A stretch of 64,000 nt of DNA, from positions 8,680,001 to 8,744,000 of the forward strand of contig NC_077222.1 of NCBI RefSeq assembly GCF_024763615.1, in the 5' to 3' direction. Origin of the DNA: Phlebotomus papatasi. Lineage: Eukaryota; Arthropoda; Insecta; Diptera; Psychodidae. The notes under the pieces were generated by a model. It was not told the origin of the DNA and made no database searches. It was given only the letters and a program-made list of their open reading frames with translations. Position 1 is the stretch's first letter. Each line of letters starts with the position of its first letter. Shown here one piece after another: positions 61,517 through 64,000 of the stretch. The position numbers were made by a program, and so were the translations under genes.

Positions 61517-62755
61517 ACCCCTGGCTAAAGATTTTTTTTTATATGGAGCTGTTTGAAGCCAACACATAAATTGCTTCCAAACTCAGCTTACACTTCGAGT
61601 TACGAAAAACTTTTTAGACGGAAATGTAGAATATTTATCCCTCTTTACAAGGCACAGTGTCCTATGTACAAGTCACACCTCGATTATGACATATATCGTG
61701 TAACGGTCACGAATGCAGGACAATTTCCATACGAATCTGTATGTGAATGTGAGAAAGTCGCTTCAACATTGAAGGCCACTTGCCATGGGGTAGCATTTCC
61801 CTAATAATAATACTTAATTTTATAAAAGATTACGATATATCACGAGAAAATTCATAAAGTTCTTTAGAATATTTTTCCAAAACCAGAGCATTTTTTTTTA
61901 ATATTATGGAAGATCCTTAATAGTCTATCTGTTATATTTTTTTGAAGTATTCGAGCGGTTACCCAATGTAAGAGCTATTTTCCTTAACTGCAAATATTAC
62001 ACAGATCTTGACTTATAATTTTTGAAAACCAAAATTTGTCATAAAGTCAAAATTATGTTCTGTCAATACTGTGTATCTTCGTATACAAAACAGAAATTCA
62101 TTAATTCATTCAACTATATCGTTCACTAGAATTTTCAAGAGTCCAACGCTTTTGCAGGAGTCAATATCAAAAATACATTTTTTCTAAATAATTTTTCAAG
62201 TTTTTTCATATAGTTTTGATTTTATAATTTCAAATAATAAGCAAACCTCTTTCGAATGAGAGTGACAAGATGACAAACACTGTTTCATAAATATAACAAA
62301 CATAAGAAATTTTTAACCCTCAAATTAATCGGGAAAATACGAAAAGAAGAATAAAAATTTGTAAAATATTTTTAATATTGCATTAATTGATTTGGTTATC
62401 TGTAAATTTATTAAATTCCTTTTTAAAGTAGAGTTGAAACACAAAATCGTAAAAAAAATCGAGTTACACCCTTGTAAATCCGTTTGAGCAATATTAAAGA
62501 TTTCACGTTTATTCAACGTAATTCTTTTTCGAATTTACTTATTTATATTATAAATTTAATATTTTGTTGTTTTCTTGCGTTTTAAATAAGAATTATATAT
62601 GCCTAAGTATGGTCACAAGTGAAAACTTCTTATTGTGAGATCATCTGAAACATTTCTATAAAACGCTAAAATACGTTTAACGTAAATATATAACTAAAAT
62701 CTCATATATAATTTTTTTAATCAAGCCCAATAACTTCATATTATGTTACATGCTG
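61517..62755. other. AT-rich intergenic DNA
   Basis: An 83-codon plus-strand frame at 61553-61804 has eight Cys/His residues but no recognisable motif and no promoter or splice support, so it is not called as a gene. Confidence 0.4.
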
Positions 62756-62756
62756 T

Positions 62757-62898
62757 TAAGGCCTCTACACACTAGGAGAAATTTCTTTAAAAAATTCCTT
62801 TTTTGAGAAAATTTCCCCTATCCTTCTAAGCAGAAATGTCAGTTTTTTTTTTTAAATGCAATTTTTGACGAAACTTGCTTCTAATGTGTAGACACCAT
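62757..62898. mobile_element. MITE family D, copy 2
   Basis: Left AAGGCCTCTACACACTAGG, right TAATGTGTAGACACCATTGG (inverted); interior 'gcaatttttgacgaaactt' matches 16215-16245. 142 bp. Confidence 0.75.
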
Positions 62899-62907
62899 TG
62901 GCCGAAA

Positions 62908-63118
62908 TTCCGAAAGCCAAAATCCCGATATGTTCGAACTCCCGAATAGGTGTAAATCCTGAATAGGTCGCAATCCGGAATAGCCAAAATCACAAATAGG
63001 TCGAACTCCCGAACAAGTCGGAAAATGGTCGAAATCTCGAATAGGAAAAATTCCGAAAAGTCAAAATCCCAAATAGACTAAAAACCCGAAAATCCAATAT
63101 CTCGAATGGATTGAACAG
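62908..63118. repeat. Inverted array of the GGATTTTGGCTTTC repeat
   Basis: About 10 units such as ccgaaagccaaaatcccg, gtcgaactcccgaa and ggtcgaaatctcgaatagg: the reverse complement of the array type at 11274-12158 and 63776-63945. Confidence 0.8.
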
Positions 63119-63301
63119 CTCCAATCTTCATTTCCAAATGGTCTGGTTTTTTTTTTTAATATTGCTAAATTCTTGAAACATGTCTTCGAAACACATTTGA
63201 ACCATAAGAATAATTCACAATTTAATGTTAACATTTCACAGGGATTTTTTTTAAAGAAATACATTGAAAAAATAGTTTTCTCTTATAGCCAAACCCAAAT
63301 G

Positions 63302-63502
63302 CGGGATTCAGACCTAAGACTTAGCCATTTGGCTTAACTTCTCTAATATCTTATCAGTTAAGATATTTTAGAAAATTTTGACTTAATATTGGATTATTAA
63401 GGGCAAATGACCTATTACATTTTAAAAAATCAATAAAATCGGTTACTGTTTAAGGTTTTGAGACCCTCGGGAACTGCTAAACCTCCAGTCTGAAGACGGT
63501 CT
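63302..63502. mobile_element. MITE family C, copy 3 (reversed)
   Basis: Starts GGATTCAGACCTAAGACTTAGCC and ends with CCAGTCTGAAGACGG; the interior words are in reverse orientation relative to copy 1. 200 bp. Confidence 0.75.
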
Positions 63503-63507
63503 AAGGC

Positions 63508-63706
63508 TGGCTTCAGACCTAAAGTTTAGCCCACTTCCCGATAGTCTCGAAATTCAAAATAGCAACCAATTTTATTGATTTTTCAAAATTTAATGGATCA
63601 CTTGCCCGTGTTGTCCAATCTTAAGTGATAATTTCCCAAAAAATCCTGATTAAGAACGAATTAGGGAATTTAAGCCATATGGCCAAGCCTTAGGTATGAA
63701 GCCCGT
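63508..63706. mobile_element. MITE family C, copy 4
   Basis: GGCTTCAGACCTAAAGTTTAGCC to GGCCAAGCCTTAGGTATGAAGCC, plus orientation. Only about 5 bp from the reversed copy 3, so the two form a head-to-head pair. Confidence 0.75.
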
Positions 63707-63775
63707 ATAACCGAAACTACAAGCAGGGCTTAGTATTCTAAGTATTGGGTGATAGGCTTGTGTGAAATTTAACTC

Positions 63776-63950
63776 TTTGGAACTTTGGTTATTCAGGATT
63801 CTGACCCATTTGGGATTTTGGTATTTCCGGATCTTGACCCATACGGGATTTTGACTATTCAGGACTTGGCTTTTGCCATTTCGGCTAATTCGGGATTTTA
63901 ATGTCCGAGGTTTTGGCTTTCGACATTTTGACCGGGATCCATATTAATGT
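63776..63950. repeat. GGATTTTGGCTTTC array with ATTTTGACCGGGATCC terminus
   Basis: About 8 units (cgggattttgactattcagg, ggttttggctttcgac) ending at ATTTTGACCGGGATCC. Opposite orientation to 62908-63118, so the two arrays could be arms of one foldback element of about 1.05 kb enclosing the MITE C pair. Confidence 0.7.
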
Positions 63951-64000
63951 TCCATATAAAAGTATACTATTTTTAATCTTCAAACAGTCTTACCTAACGG

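Noticed and set aside
61553..61804. 83-codon frame with several cysteines
   Set aside because: No recognised motif, promoter or splice sites; AT-rich repeat surroundings.

Overview
The window looks like nuclear DNA from an insect, most likely a dipteran. It is AT-rich and gene-sparse, with spliced genes (GT-AG introns from under 100 bp to over 6 kb), a Rebers-Riddiford cuticular protein gene with a TATA box and TCAGT initiator, and a long-intron C2H2 zinc-finger gene. It is also unusually dense in short inverted-repeat transposon remnants. No bacterial-type operons, CRISPR arrays or structural RNA genes were seen. Species cannot be fixed from the sequence alone.

Layout. 0-13 kb: no host gene; degraded LINE fragments (the one at 5.9-8.2 kb is interrupted by three DNA elements), several hairpin elements and a 0.9 kb minisatellite at 11.3-12.2 kb. 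13.4-17.0 kb (+): a complete five-exon RR-1-like cuticular protein gene with TATA box, signal peptide, chitin-binding domain and poly(A) signal; its last intron is packed with nested MITEs. 17-23 kb: repeats, including a tRNA-derived SINE at 19.3-19.6 kb. 23.2-24.3 kb (-): the terminal exon of an unrecognised low-complexity, Pro/Gln/Lys-rich, probably extracellular protein. 28.7-28.9 kb (-): the terminal exon of a small, truncated RR-like cuticular protein. 29-39 kb: transposon-rich, with a second LINE (34.3-35.8 kb), a triple tandem hairpin (36.8-37.2 kb) and a 238-bp insertion carrying a hammerhead-like core and flanked by a perfect 14-bp direct repeat (37.46-37.72 kb). 39.6-54.8 kb (-): five consecutive, phase-compatible exons of a C2H2 zinc-finger protein (at least 460 aa, three fingers). 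Probable upstream exons or alternative 5' ends lie in GC-richer islands at 55.0-56.0 and 59.9-60.05 kb. 56-64 kb: repeats, including a 41-bp satellite at 57.5-58.3 kb.

The most striking property is the repeat landscape. At least thirteen hairpin elements have exact TA flanks and termini of the type GGGGAAAGTG (or GGGTAA / AGGTAAAGTG), yet almost every one has a different inner arm. One of them (45.18-46.04 kb) still encodes a fragment like the N-terminal helix-turn-helix of a pogo/Tigger-type transposase, which suggests the source of the whole group. Other families have TTAA, TAA, 8-bp or 14-bp target duplications, and several are nested up to three deep, giving a relative insertion chronology. 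The two cuticular genes and the neighbouring low-complexity secreted protein may form a small cuticle neighbourhood. The zinc-finger gene is probably a nuclear DNA-binding regulator unrelated to them.
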